Source of the DNA: Paenibacillus sp. JCM 18996 | GTDB lineage: Bacteria; Bacillota; Bacilli; Paenibacillales; NBRC-103111 | Assembly (NCBI GenBank): GCA_001313085.1 | Contig: BBFE01000053.1 | Coordinates: 1-25,896, forward strand | Direction of reading: 5' to 3' | DNA: 25,896 nucleotides | In this document: positions 18,292 to 25,896 of the stretch, in pieces | Layout of the letters: every line of letters starts with the position of its first letter | How positions within the stretch are numbered: the stretch's first letter is position 1 | The notes under the pieces: generated by a model | What the model was told of the DNA's origin: nothing | The model's input: only the letters and a program-made list of their open reading frames with translations | The model's database searches: none | Made by a program: the position numbers and the translations under genes

Positions 18292-18294
18292 CTA

Positions 18295-18384
18295 ATGAAA
18301 ACAAGCTTTCATAATGTCTAATAAAGTCGAATAATCTGTATATAGCTAAATTTTCTAAATACTTTAATTATACTTCATAAATCC
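18295..18384. other. AT-rich stretch with small palindrome between DnaA boxes and csp promoter
   Basis: No gene. It begins with the inverted repeat ATGAAA (18295-18300) / TTTCAT (18307-18312). From 18310 to 18384 about one base in five is G or C, well below the surrounding genes. It could act as an UP-type element or as an easily melted region; neither can be shown from sequence. Confidence 0.5.
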
Positions 18385-18385
18385 G

Positions 18386-18414
18386 TTGACATCGCTTTCT
18401 TGCGGTGTTATATT
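18386..18414 (+). promoter_or_regulatory. SigA promoter of the cold-shock gene
   Basis: TTGACA (18386-18391), 17 bases, TATATT (18409-18414): an exact -35, ideal spacing and five of six -10 positions. The transcript would begin near 18421, leaving a leader of about 50 bases. This is the best housekeeping promoter in the window. Confidence 0.85.
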
Positions 18415-18420
18415 CGAATA

Positions 18421-18439
18421 GTAAGTAAAAAAAACTTAC
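18421..18439 (+). promoter_or_regulatory. Hairpin at the predicted 5' end of the csp mRNA
   Basis: GTAAGT (18421-18426) and ACTTAC (18434-18439) are exact reverse complements with an all-A loop of seven. It would sit at the very 5' end of the transcript, where it could protect the RNA or respond to temperature. The A run may be over-called by one or two, which would change only the loop. Confidence 0.45.
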
Positions 18440-18470
18440 ATTTATTTGAAGACGAAGGGAAGTTGTTACA

Positions 18471-18669
18471 ATGCAAGGTAAAGTTAAATGGTTCAACGCA
18501 GAAAAAAGGATACGGTTTCATTGAGCGCGAAGATGGCGGCGATGTATTCGTACATTTCTCCGCAATCCAGACAGAGGGCTTCAAAACTCTAGAAGAAGGT
18601 CAAGCCGTTGAGTTTGACATCGTGGAAGGCGCTCGCGGACCGCAAGCAGCTAACGTAACTAAACTGTAA
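18471..18669 (+). CDS. Cold-shock protein (CspA family; frameshifted as read)
   Basis: Single-stranded RNA/DNA-binding cold-shock domain protein of 66 residues, acting as RNA chaperone. ATG at 18471 follows [25 protein letters not shown] contains RNP1 (KGYGFI), and DVFVHFSAI is RNP2; it ends [19 protein letters not shown]. The A run 18502-18507 has one extra base, which breaks the frame after residue 12. Strong promoter upstream and terminator downstream make it a monocistronic gene. Which csp paralogue it is (cspA/B/C/D) cannot be decided here. Confidence 0.93.
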
Positions 18670-18721
18670 TGCACTGATCGGCCGATTGGCCGCTAGTATA
18701 CATTCAAAGCATTCAGACTTA

Positions 18722-18748
18722 AAGCACCCGCAGGGGTGCTTCTTTTTT
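18722..18748 (+). terminator. Intrinsic terminator after csp
   Basis: AAGCACCC (18722-18729) and GGGTGCTT (18734-18741) form a perfect 8-bp stem with loop GCAG, then C and six T. Confidence 0.92.
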
Positions 18749-18809
18749 GTTGTATGCGGGCGGTTCTGTCCGGTCGAAGATCGGCATAAATATGATGTTA
18801 AGATTTTTT

Positions 18810-18838
18810 TTGAAGGCGCGACCGAAATGGGTTATAAT
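18810..18838 (+). promoter_or_regulatory. SigA-type promoter of hpf
   Basis: TTGAAG (18810-18815), 17 bases, TATAAT (18833-18838): consensus -10 and four of six -35 positions, 22 bases before ATG 18861. In B. subtilis the homologue also has SigB and SigH control; I see no clear SigB site here. Confidence 0.6.
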
Positions 18839-18860
18839 GGACGAGAAGGAGGAGATAAAT

Positions 18861-19399
18861 ATGAATTACTGTATCCGTGGTCAGCATATCGAAGTCACAG
18901 AAGCTCTAAAGGACTATGTGGAAAAGAAATTAAGCAGACTGGAAAAGTATTTTGAAACTCCCCTTAGCAATGAAGTGTATGTCACCTTATCGGTGATCAA
19001 AGAAAGGCAGTCGGTAGAGGTTACGATTCCTCTGACAGGAGTGATGCTCCGCGCGGAAGTGAGGGAAGCCGACATGTACGCTCGATCGACCTTGTGGTGG
19101 ATAAGCTGGAAAGGCAGATCCGCAAGCACAAAACGAGAGTGAACCGGAAGATCAAGCAGGAAGGCGGCATCAGGGATTATTTCGTCTCCGAAGTGTCCGC
19201 GGCGGCGGAAGAGGAGGACTTCGATTTGGTCCGCACAAAGAGGTTTAATCTGAAGCCGATGGATGTCGAAGAAGCGATTCTTCAAATGAACATGGTTGGC
19301 CACGATTTCTATGTCTTCTCCAATATGGATACCGATCAGGTGAATGTCGTTTACAAGCGTAATGACGGTAAATACGGTTTGATCGAACCGGCGATTTGA
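18861..19399 (+). CDS. hpf: Ribosome hibernation-promoting factor, long form (one frameshift)
   Basis: Long HPF (YvyD type) that dimerises 70S ribosomes into inactive 100S particles in stationary phase or stress. ATG at 18861 follows AAGGAGGAG. The N-terminal S30AE ribosome-binding domain begins MNYCIRGQHIEVTEALKDYVEKKLSRLEKYF and continues through KHKTRVNRKIKQ. The C-terminal dimerisation domain has VRTKRFNLKPMDVEEAILQM, NMVGHDFYVFSNMDTDQVNV and NDGKYGLIEP. One T appears to be lost near 19082 (YASIDLVVDKLERQIRK when restored). Corrected length about 180 residues. It precedes secA as in B. subtilis, with csp inserted between it and the flagellar genes. Confidence 0.94.
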
Positions 19400-19423
19400 T
19401 TGAATAGGATTTGATGTCTAACC

Positions 19424-19451
19424 AGCCCATCCTTTGCGGAGTGGGCTTTTA
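19424..19451 (+). terminator. Probable terminator after hpf
   Basis: AGCCCA (19424-19429) pairs with TGGGCT (19442-19447); inner TCC/GGA extends the stem with one bulged G. Only four T follow before AT-rich sequence, so termination may be moderate. Confidence 0.6.
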
Positions 19452-19477
19452 TATATGGCATGGAATTTAGTGGATTG

Positions 19478-19506
19478 TTGCGGCTGTACTGACAAACTGT
19501 TACAAT
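19478..19506 (+). promoter_or_regulatory. Possible SigA promoter of secA
   Basis: TTGCGG (19478-19483), 17 bases, TACAAT (19501-19506), about 38 bases before the secA start. The -35 is weak. Confidence 0.35.
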
Positions 19507-19543
19507 TTAAGGCAAACCGTATTTGAAAGAAAGGGGCTTACCC

Positions 19544-22044
19544 ATGCTTGGTCTCGTGAAAAAAAATATTCGGTGATTCCAACGAACGTGAAATCAAGAG
19601 GATGCTGAAGACAGTTGATTATATAAATAGTCTGGAGCCGGACATTGAGAAGCTGACAGACGAGGAATTAAAGGGCAAGACGGCCGAGTTCAGAGCGCGG
19701 CTGGAGCAGGGGGAAGAAGTGGACGACCTGCTTCCTGAAGCTTTTGCCGTAGTAAGGGAAGCGTCAAGGCGGGTGCTGGGCAAGCGCCACTATGACGTGC
19801 AGTTGATCGGGGGCATGGTGCTGCACGAAGCAAGATCGCCGAGATGAGGACCGGGGAAGGCAAGACGCTGGTAGGGACGCTGCCGGTTTATTTGAATGCA
19901 CTTTCCGGCAAAGGGTCCACGTCGTTACGGTCAACGACTACTTGGCACAGCGGGACAGCGGCGAAATGGGGCAAATCTACAGCTTCCTCGGGATGAGCGT
20001 CGGCGTGAACCTGCATGATCTTTCGCATGAAGCGAAGCAGGCAGCCTATGCTTGCGACATCACCTACGGAACGAACAATGAGTTCGGGTTCGATTATCTG
20101 CGCGATAATATGGTGCTTTACAAGGAGCAGATGGTTCAGCGTCCGCTTTATTTTGCCATTATCGACGAAGTGGACTCCATCCTGGTGGACGAAGCCAGAA
20201 CGCCCCTGATTATTTCCGGACAAGCAGCCAAGTCCACCGATCTGTATTACGCGGCAGACCGTTTTGTAAGCAAGCTGCAGCCGGAGGACGATTATACGAT
20301 CGATGTAAAGCTAAAAGCGGTAGCCCTCACGGAAGCGGGCGTGACGAAGGCGGAGAAAGCTTTTGGCATCGATAACCTGTTTGACCATCAGCATGTCACT
20401 TTGAACCATCATATTACCCAGGCGCTTAAAGCCCATGCCATCATGAAACGCGATGTGGATTACGTGGTGCAGGACGGCGAAGTGGTGATCGTCGATGAAT
20501 TCACGGGTCGCCTTATGACGGGCCGCCGCTACAGCGAGGGTTTGCATCAAGCGATTGAAGCGAAGGAACAGCTGGACGTGCAGAACGAGAGCATGACGCT
20601 CGCGACCATTACGTTCCAGAACTATTTCCGGATGTACCGCAAGCTGGCTGGGATGACGGGTACGGCCAAGACGGAAGAAGAAGAATTCAAGAAAATTTAC
20701 GGCCTGGAAGTTATCGTTGTGCCTACGAACCGTCCGATGGTCCGCCAGGACCTTCCTGACATTGTGTACAAGAGCGAAGGCTCGAAGTTCCGTGCGGTAG
20801 TGGATGAAATCGTAGAACGCCATAAAAAAGAACCAGCCGGTCCTGGTCGGCACGATTTCCATTGAAAATTCGGAGCGTTTGTCGGACATGCTGAAGAAGA
20901 AGGGTGTGCCGCATAAAGTACTGAACGCAAAGTATCACGCGGAAGAAGCGGAGATCGTATCGCGCGCAGGACAGCCCGGATCCGTGACAATCGCCACCAA
21001 TATGGCGGGTCGCGGTACCGACATTATGTTGGGAGAAGGGGTGCCTGACACCGGCGGACTGCATATTATAGGCACAGAGCGCCATGAAAGCCGGAGGATC
21101 GACAACCAGCTGCGCGGACGCGCCGGACGCCAGGGGGATCCGGGTTCTTCCCAGTTCTATCTTTCTTTGGAAGATGAATTGATGAGGCGCTTCGGGGCGG
21201 AGAACATCATGGGTATGATGGACCGTCTCGGTTTTGAAGAGGACCAGCCGATTGAGAGCAAATTGATCAGCCGCGCTGTGGAGTCCGCACAAAAAAGGGT
21301 GGAAGGCAGCAACTTCGATGTGCGTAAGGTCGTTCTTCAATATGACGATGTAATGAACCAGCAGCGGGAAATTATTTATAAGCAGCGCCGCGAGGTGCTG
21401 GAATCCGAGAATGTCCGGGAAATTGTGCTTGGCATGATCATGCCGGTCATCGAGCGTACCGTGGAAGCTCACTGTTCCGATGAAGACGTGCCTGAGGATT
21501 GGGACCTGAAAGCGGTCGTGGATTACGCGAACGGTACGTTCCTGCATGAAGGCGATCTGGATACGGACGAATTGTGGGGCAAGGAAAAAAGCGGAGATGG
21601 TGGAGTACATCCAGGCGCTTGTCAAACGCAAGTACGAGGAGCGGGAGCGGGAATTCGGCGAGCAGTTTATGCGCGAATTCGAGAAGGTTGTTCTGCTGCG
21701 CGCCGTAGACAGCAAATGGATGGACCATATCGACGCGATGGATCAGCTTCGCTCAGGTATTCACCTTCGCGCATACGGCGGTACGGATCCGCTGCGCGAG
21801 TACCAGTTCGAAGGCTTCGAGATGTTCCAGCAGATGATCGAGAGCATCCAGGAGGAAGTCGCCACTTATATTATGAAGCGCAGGTACAGTTGAATCTGGA
21901 GCGCCAGGCGGTGGCTGAGGCCAGGCTGTCGATCCGAAGGCGGGACCTTCAGCGCCGGTAAAGAAGGAAGACACGGTCGGGCGCAACGACCTGTGCCCTT
22001 GCGGCAGCGGCAAGAAGTTCAAGAACTGCCACGGGCAGGGGTAA
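19544..22044 (+). CDS. secA: Preprotein translocase ATPase SecA (frameshifted as read)
   Basis: Essential motor that drives preproteins through SecYEG. ATG at 19544 follows AAAGGGG. Walker A is MRTGEGKT (about 19847), then [26 protein letters not shown], the DEAD-type [21 protein letters not shown] (about 20158), SITLATI-like [39 protein letters not shown] and [15 protein letters not shown]. The C-terminal zinc/SecB-type tail is [16 protein letters not shown]. The A run 19559-19566 is one too long (VKKIFGD when repaired). Other breaks are single lost bases near 19830, 19914, 21878 and 21921 and extra A at 20824-20829 and 21585-21590. Corrected length about 833 residues, normal. Since the gene is essential, these must be sequence errors. 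Confidence 0.96.
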
Positions 22045-22131
22045 GCAGCCGGTGTTTGACTGGCAGTCCGGAAACGGCCTGGGGATTGGATTGGATAAAA
22101 CATAAATTAGTGTTATCGAGGTGGGTTAACT

Positions 22132-23242
22132 ATGTTGGAACCGGAAGTAAAACAGCAGCTCAGGGAATCGGCCAGAAAAAATAAATGATCTAAGGGGGTC
22201 TCTTTGACTTAGATCTGAAATTGGAGCAAATTTCGGACTTTGAGCATAAGATGGCCGCCCCTGATTTTTTTGGGACGATAATGAGAAGGCGCAGAAAACC
22301 ATTGCGGAATTGAACGCGGTAAAAGGTTCAGTGGACCAGATTCAGGCGCTCCGCCAGGAATATGAAGATCTCGAGCTGATGGCCCAGCTGGCCGACGATG
22401 AGAATGACGAGGATTTGGCGCAGGAAGTGGCCAAGGGCATTATGGAGCTTGCGAAGAAGCTGGAGGATTTCCAGCTGCAGCTGCTTTTAAGCCAGCCGTA
22501 TGACCGCATGAACGCGATTCTCGAGCTTCATCCCGGCGCAGGAGGCACGGAATCCCAGGATTGGGCCGAAATGCTGCTCCGCATGTACCGCCGCTGGGCG
22601 GAGAAGCGGGACTACAAAGTGGAAGTTCTCGACTATTTGCCGGGCGATGAAGCAGGGGTTAAAAGCGTGACGCTGCTGATCAAGGGCTACAACGCATACG
22701 GCTATCTGAAAGCGGAGAAAGGCGTGCACCGGCTGGTGCGCATCTCGCCGTTCGACGCGTCGGGACGCAGGCATACTTCCTTTGTATCCTGCGACGTCGT
22801 GCCGGAGATCGATGACGATGTGGAGATTGAAATCCGTACAGAGGATTTGAAGATCGATACCTATCGGGCCAGCGGAGCTGGAGGCCAGCACATTAATACG
22901 ACGGACTCGGCGGTCAGGATTACGCACCTTCCCACAGGCATCGTCGTGACGTGCCAGACGGAGCGGTCGCAGATCAAGAACCGGGAAAGGGCGATGAAGC
23001 ATCTTCGCTCCAAGCTGTATGAGAAGAAGATCGAAGAACAGGAGAAGCATCTGGCCGAAATCCGCGGCGAACAGCAGGAGATTGGCTGGGGCAGTCAGAT
23101 CCGCTCTTATGTGTTCCATCCGTACAGCATGGTCAAGGATCATCGAACTTCAGTAGAGTCGGGCAATGTCGGCGCTGTGATGGATGGGGATCTGGATCCC
23201 TTTATCGACGCTTATCTGCGCATGCAGGTTAAACATGAGTAA
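22132..23242 (+). CDS. prfB: Peptide chain release factor 2 with programmed frameshift
   Basis: Class I release factor for UAA/UGA. ATG at 22132 follows GAGGTGGG. A short first frame ([12 protein letters not shown]..., then INDLRGSL) reaches an in-frame UGA, and +1 shifting continues as [16 protein letters not shown]. The main body has the specificity region [15 protein letters not shown] and the catalytic GGQ loop in [20 protein letters not shown], ending YLRMQVKHE. Besides the programmed site there are apparent errors: a lost A near 22166, A run 22176-22181 two too long, and T run 22265-22271 two too long ([12 protein letters not shown] when repaired). Total about 370 residues, as for other RF2. 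Expression is autoregulated through the frameshift. Confidence 0.95.
22193..22208 (+). promoter_or_regulatory. prfB programmed +1 frameshift site
   Basis: AGGGGG (22193-22198), TCT, then CTT-TGA-C (22202-22208). The Shine-Dalgarno-like AGGGGG sits just ahead of the slippery CTT T and the stop UGA with the unfavourable following C, the standard RF2 autoregulatory arrangement. Confidence 0.93.
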
Positions 23243-23277
23243 TTTTGCCTTGGAATGAAGATAATGACTATAAAAAA

Positions 23278-23314
23278 CCATCCTGTACCTTCAGCGGTAT
23301 GGGATGTTTTTTTT
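23278..23314 (+). terminator. Intrinsic terminator after prfB
   Basis: CATCCTGTACC (23279-23289) pairs with GGTATGGGATG (23296-23306), eleven pairs including two G-U, loop TTCAGC, preceded by six A and followed by eight T. The ribosome site of the next gene starts five bases beyond the T tract. Confidence 0.85.
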
Positions 23315-23329
23315 GTTGAGGTGAATAAC

Positions 23330-24192
23330 ATGTCCGACAGAAAACAGCCAAAGCGGTTAGGTGAAGCCGCAGAGTACGGATTGCTTATAGCGGGCTCCTT
23401 AATCATAGCGTTAAGCTTCAATTTGTTCCTGCGCCCAAACCAGATCGCTTCCGGCGGGATTTCCGGGATCTCCATCATCGTGCAGTACTCGCTTGGCGTC
23501 CAGCCGGCCATCACCCAATGGGTGCTTAATATTCCGTTATTTATCGCGGGTTGGCTGCTGCTCGGACGGCAATTTGGCTATAAAACGGCGGCAGGCTCGT
23601 TTATTTTGCCGCTTTTTTGTATATTTTACGAGCGGTCTGCCTGCCTTGTCGACGAATACTCTGCTTGCCGCCATTTACGGAGGGGTGGGGGTCGGCATCG
23701 GATTGGGTGTTGTTTTTTCTTGGAAGAGGATCGACAGGGGGATTGGATTTGGCTGCCCAGATTATTCATAAGTATGCGGGCGTTTCTCTGGGAATCGCTG
23801 TGGCTATGCTGGACGGCCTGGTGATTTTGGCGGCTGGAATCGTTTTTTTACGCCTGAGAAGGCTTTAATCGCACTGATCGGACTTTTCATCACAAGCAAG
23901 ACGATAGACATTATGCAGGTTGGACTAAGCACCTCGCAGGTGGCTTATATCATATCGAATCAATCCGCAAAAAATAAGCGAAGCGATCCTCAAGGATCTT
24001 GACCGGGGGCTGACAAAACTGAACGCCACGGGAGGGTATACGGGCGAGCAGCGGGACATTCTGATGGTGGTGGTGCGGAAGAGGGAGGTGCTGCGGCTGA
24101 AAGCGGTTGTAAAAGCCATCGATCCGGGGGCGTTCCTCATTCTGAGCGACGCTCACGAGGTGCTGGGCAAAGGGTTTAAGGGTCATCATTAA
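23330..24192 (+). CDS. YitT-family membrane protein with DUF2179 tail (frameshifted as read)
   Basis: Polytopic membrane protein of the YitT/DUF161 family; function in most members is unknown, transport being a guess. ATG at 23330 follows GAGGTGA. N-terminal part: YGLLIAGSLIIALSFNLFLRPNQIASGGISGISIIV, which has the family RPNQIASGG motif, then about five hydrophobic helices to 23920. The soluble DUF2179 tail reads ISEAILKDLDRGLTKLNATGGYTGEQRDILMVVVRKREVLRLK and FLILSDAHEVLGKGF. Breaks at T runs 23613-23618 and 23713-23718 (one extra each), T run 23843-23849 (two extra) and A run 23969-23974 (one extra) restore a protein of about 285 residues. It is separated from prfB by a terminator. Confidence 0.88.
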
Positions 24193-24310
24193 TGAAGAGC
24201 CGGGCGAGGCGGAATTTTGAGGGATTAGTTCTGGAAAGCACCCATAAATGCAAGTATAATCAAGGCGTAGGCGGAGTATGAAAACAGGCCGGTGGGAAGA
24301 AAAAAAATCA

Positions 24311-24340
24311 TTGTATTTTTTATACTTTGACATGTATAAT
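24311..24340 (+). promoter_or_regulatory. Promoter of argC
   Basis: TTGTAT (24311-24316), 18 bases, TATAAT (24335-24340). The consensus -10 overlaps the ARG-box-like palindrome. A TTGACA at 24327-24332 has no -10 at normal spacing. The leader to ATG 24425 would be about 80 bases. Confidence 0.55.
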
Positions 24341-24348
24341 AATTCATA
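24331..24348 (+). promoter_or_regulatory. Candidate ArgR/AhrC operator (ARG box)
   Basis: CATGTATAATAATTCATA compares with the ArgR-family 18-base consensus TNTGAATWWWWATTCANW: the right half ATTCA is exact, and the left half TGTAT differs from TGAAT by one base. It covers the -10 of argC, where arginine-loaded repressor would block transcription. Confidence 0.55.
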
Positions 24349-24424
24349 TCATTCGAACAGAAGAACCCTGGAAGAGCGAGTTTTACAGGAAATTCAGGGG
24401 AAAGGTAGCGGGGAGGAACGGAAA

Positions 24425-25488
24425 ATGGCAAACGCAATCATAAGAGCGGCGATCGTCGGCTCAACGGGATATGGCGGAGTGGAGCTGATCCGCCTCCTGC
24501 AGGCGCATCCTTCGGTCACAATAACATCGGTCATTTCTTCATCCAGCGCCGGAGCGGGAATTGCGGAAGGCTTTCCGCATCTTCAGGACATTATGGTACA
24601 TACATTGGACGGAATCGATGTCGAGGCCATGAGTAAGCACGCGGACGTTGTGTTTTTGGCAACTCCGTCAGGAGTGAGCGCGGAGCTGGCTCCCAAGCTT
24701 GTGGACGCCGGTCTGATGGTGATTGACTTGTCGGGGGATTTCAGGCTGAAATCGGGAGAGCTATATGAAAAAAATGGTATAAGCATAAGCCTGCGGCGGA
24801 CCGATATTTAAATGAAGCGGTATACGGTTTGGCCGAGCTGTTCGGAGAGGAAGTCAAAGGGCGGCGTTTTATATCCAATCCGGGCTGCTATCCGACGGCA
24901 GCGCTGCTCGGGCTGTTTCCTTTGGTGAAGGCAAGGCTCATCGACAACCGCAGTATAATTATCGATGGCAAGTCCGGTGTGTCAGGAGCGGGCCGGGGAC
25001 TCGGCCTCGGCGTCCACTATTCGGAGATGAATGAGAATTTTCTTGCTTATAAAGTAAATAAACATCAGCACATTCCGGAAATCGAGCAGGTGCTGGGCAG
25101 AGCGGCCGGGCAGGATGTGACGGTGACGTTCACCACCCATTTGGTGCCGATGTCACGGGGGATCATGTGCACGATGTACGCTCAGCTGAATGAAAAGAAG
25201 ACGGAGGAGGAGCTGATTGAGCTCTACGGCCAGGTTTACGAAGGACGCAAATTCGTCCGCATCCGTCCGAAGGGCAAGTGGCCCGCTACGAAGGAAGTTT
25301 GGGGATCGAATTACTGCGATATCGGTTTCTCGGTTGATGAAAGAACCGGGCGCGTGACGGTCATTTCCGTGATCGACAATATCGTCAAGGGCGCGGCGGG
25401 GCAGGCCATTCAGAATTTGAACCTGGCCATGGGCTGGGAAGAAACGACGGGTCTGCTGTTCACGCCGGTTTATCATAAAGGGACATAA
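24425..25488 (+). CDS. argC: N-acetyl-gamma-glutamyl-phosphate reductase ArgC (one frameshift)
   Basis: Third step of arginine synthesis: NADPH-dependent reduction of N-acetylglutamyl-phosphate to the semialdehyde. ATG at 24425 follows GGGGAGGAACGG. N-terminal nucleotide-binding loop AAIVGSTGYGGVELIRLL, then DVVFLATPSGVSAELAP and VIDLSGDFRL. Catalytic Cys in SNPGCYPTAALLGL (about 24880), followed by GKSGVSGAGRG and THLVPMSRGI. The A run 24768-24774 has two extra bases: with five the link is LYEKWYKHKPAADRYLNEAVYG. About 354 residues. argJ starts 13 bases downstream, the usual order of the arg operon in Gram-positive bacteria. Confidence 0.95.
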
Positions 25489-25500
25489 GGGGGAACGAGC

Positions 25501-25896
25501 ATGGGCGCAGGTTTGGAGACAGGCGCAGGGACGCAGCTGTTTAAGGTGGTGCCGGAGGGGACGATCACCACTCCGAAGGGGTTTCGGGCCGCAGGCTTGC
25601 ACTGCGGCTTGAAGGCTAACGGGCGCTACGACCTCGGAGCGATCGTGTGCGATGTGCCGGCAGCGGCTGCAGCCGTGTACACGACGAATGCGTTTCAGGC
25701 GGCGCCGCTTAAGGTGACGCGGGAGAGCATCGGCGTGGAAGGGCGGCTTCAGGCGATGCTGGTCAACAGCGGCAACGCCAACGCGTGCACCGGCGAGCAG
25801 GGAGAAGCCGACGCATACGCGATGCGCCGTGCCGCAGCCGAGGCTTTGGGCGTCGCCGAGCACCGCGTGGGCGTGACGTCCACAGGTGTCATCGGG
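25501..25896 (+). CDS. argJ: Glutamate N-acetyltransferase/amino-acid acetyltransferase ArgJ, N-terminal part (runs off window)
   Basis: Transfers acetyl from N-acetylornithine to glutamate (and, in bifunctional forms, from acetyl-CoA), closing the acetyl cycle of arginine synthesis. ATG at 25501 follows AAGGGGG. 132 residues are visible without a break: VPEGTITTPKGFRAAGLHCGLK, DLGAIVCDVPAAAAAVYTTNAFQAAPLKVTRE, the conserved LVNSGNANACTGEQG, and VGVTSTGVIG at the window edge. The Thr at the autocleavage site (KGATM-type) lies beyond the end, so catalytic competence cannot be judged. Co-transcribed with argC. Confidence 0.95.
   Translation, partial: MGAGLETGAGTQLFKVVPEGTITTPKGFRAAGLHCGLKANGRYDLGAIVCDVPAAAAAVYTTNAFQAAPLKVTRESIGVEGRLQAMLVNSGNANACTGEQGEADAYAMRRAAAEALGVAEHRVGVTSTGVIG

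Noticed and set aside
18686..18955. 89-codon plus-strand open frame between csp and hpf
   Set aside because: It runs through the csp terminator and the hpf promoter and overlaps the true hpf start in another frame; no ribosome site.
20723..21715. 330-codon open frame on the minus strand
   Set aside because: It is antisense to the conserved SecA motor region; the plus strand carries all SecA motifs there, so this is a shadow frame.
22487..23143. 218-codon open frame on the minus strand
   Set aside because: It is antisense to the release factor 2 body including the GGQ loop; no independent coding evidence.
24193..24424. Possible T-box or other riboswitch upstream of argC
   Set aside because: I found no T-box motif, specifier stem or terminator/antiterminator pair; the ARG-box-like palindrome is a simpler explanation.
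142..24774. Frameshifts as functional transcriptional slippage or phase variation at poly-A/T tracts
   Set aside because: Most runs are six or seven bases, short for efficient slippage, and many breaks are single G/C losses that slippage cannot repair. Several genes would need four to ten simultaneous corrections.

Overview
The window reads as a chromosomal segment of a low-to-moderate-GC, endospore-former-type Firmicute, most probably a Paenibacillus or close relative. Three things suggest this. The gene order degS-degU ... comFA-comFC-yvyF-flgM-flgN-flgK-flgL-(yviE-like)-fliW-csrA-hag-flaG-fliD-fliS-fliT ... hpf-secA-prfB matches the Bacillales competence/flagellar block. The first gene is a secreted phosphodiester glycosidase with a C-terminal copper-amine-oxidase-type (stalk) domain, a common Paenibacillus design. 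Flagellar promoters look like SigD sites. All genes are on the + strand. I see no rRNA, tRNA, CRISPR array, insertion sequence or prophage.

Layout. 142-2763: secreted phosphodiester glycosidase. 2888-4786: DegS/DegU two-component system. 4838-5236: small membrane-anchored protein with a glycosyltransferase-like motif. 5269-7935: late competence genes comFA and comFC (no comFB). 8013-8435: YvyF/TIGR03826-type regulator. 8546-11868: flgM, flgN, flgK, flgL. 11873-13241: DUF6470 protein, fliW, csrA. 13382-18171: flagellin hag, flaG, fliD, fliS, fliT. 18172-18470: a gene-free 0.3 kb stretch holding a terminator, a cluster of DnaA-box matches, an AT-rich stretch and a strong SigA promoter. 18471-23242: cold-shock protein, hibernation factor hpf, secA, prfB. 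23330-24192: YitT-family membrane protein. 24425-25896: argC and the start of argJ, which runs off the window.

How the genes work together. DegS/DegU sits above the competence and motility genes it often controls. FlgM holds SigD in check until the hook is complete; SigD then drives hag and flaG. FliW, CsrA and flagellin form a translational feedback loop, and the hag leader carries a hairpin-displayed CsrA motif plus a second motif at the Shine-Dalgarno. FlgN and FliS/FliT are chaperones for FlgK/FlgL, Hag and FliD. SecA, PrfB and HPF are housekeeping translation/secretion functions. argC-argJ begins the arginine pathway under a probable ArgR/AhrC operator.

The dominant oddity is reading-frame damage. 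Nearly every gene, including essential secA and prfB, is interrupted by frameshifts: roughly 70 by my hand count. Most lie at A or T runs that are one or two bases too long (typically 5 read as 6 or 7); the rest are mainly single-base losses in short, often G/C, runs. Codon-level conservation continues across every break, so I interpret these as sequencing/assembly errors and annotate whole genes across them. The real prfB programmed +1 frameshift site is present in addition. The most interesting structure not explained by the genes is the DnaA-box cluster at 18237-18291 beside an AT-rich stretch, far from any visible dnaA/dnaN.
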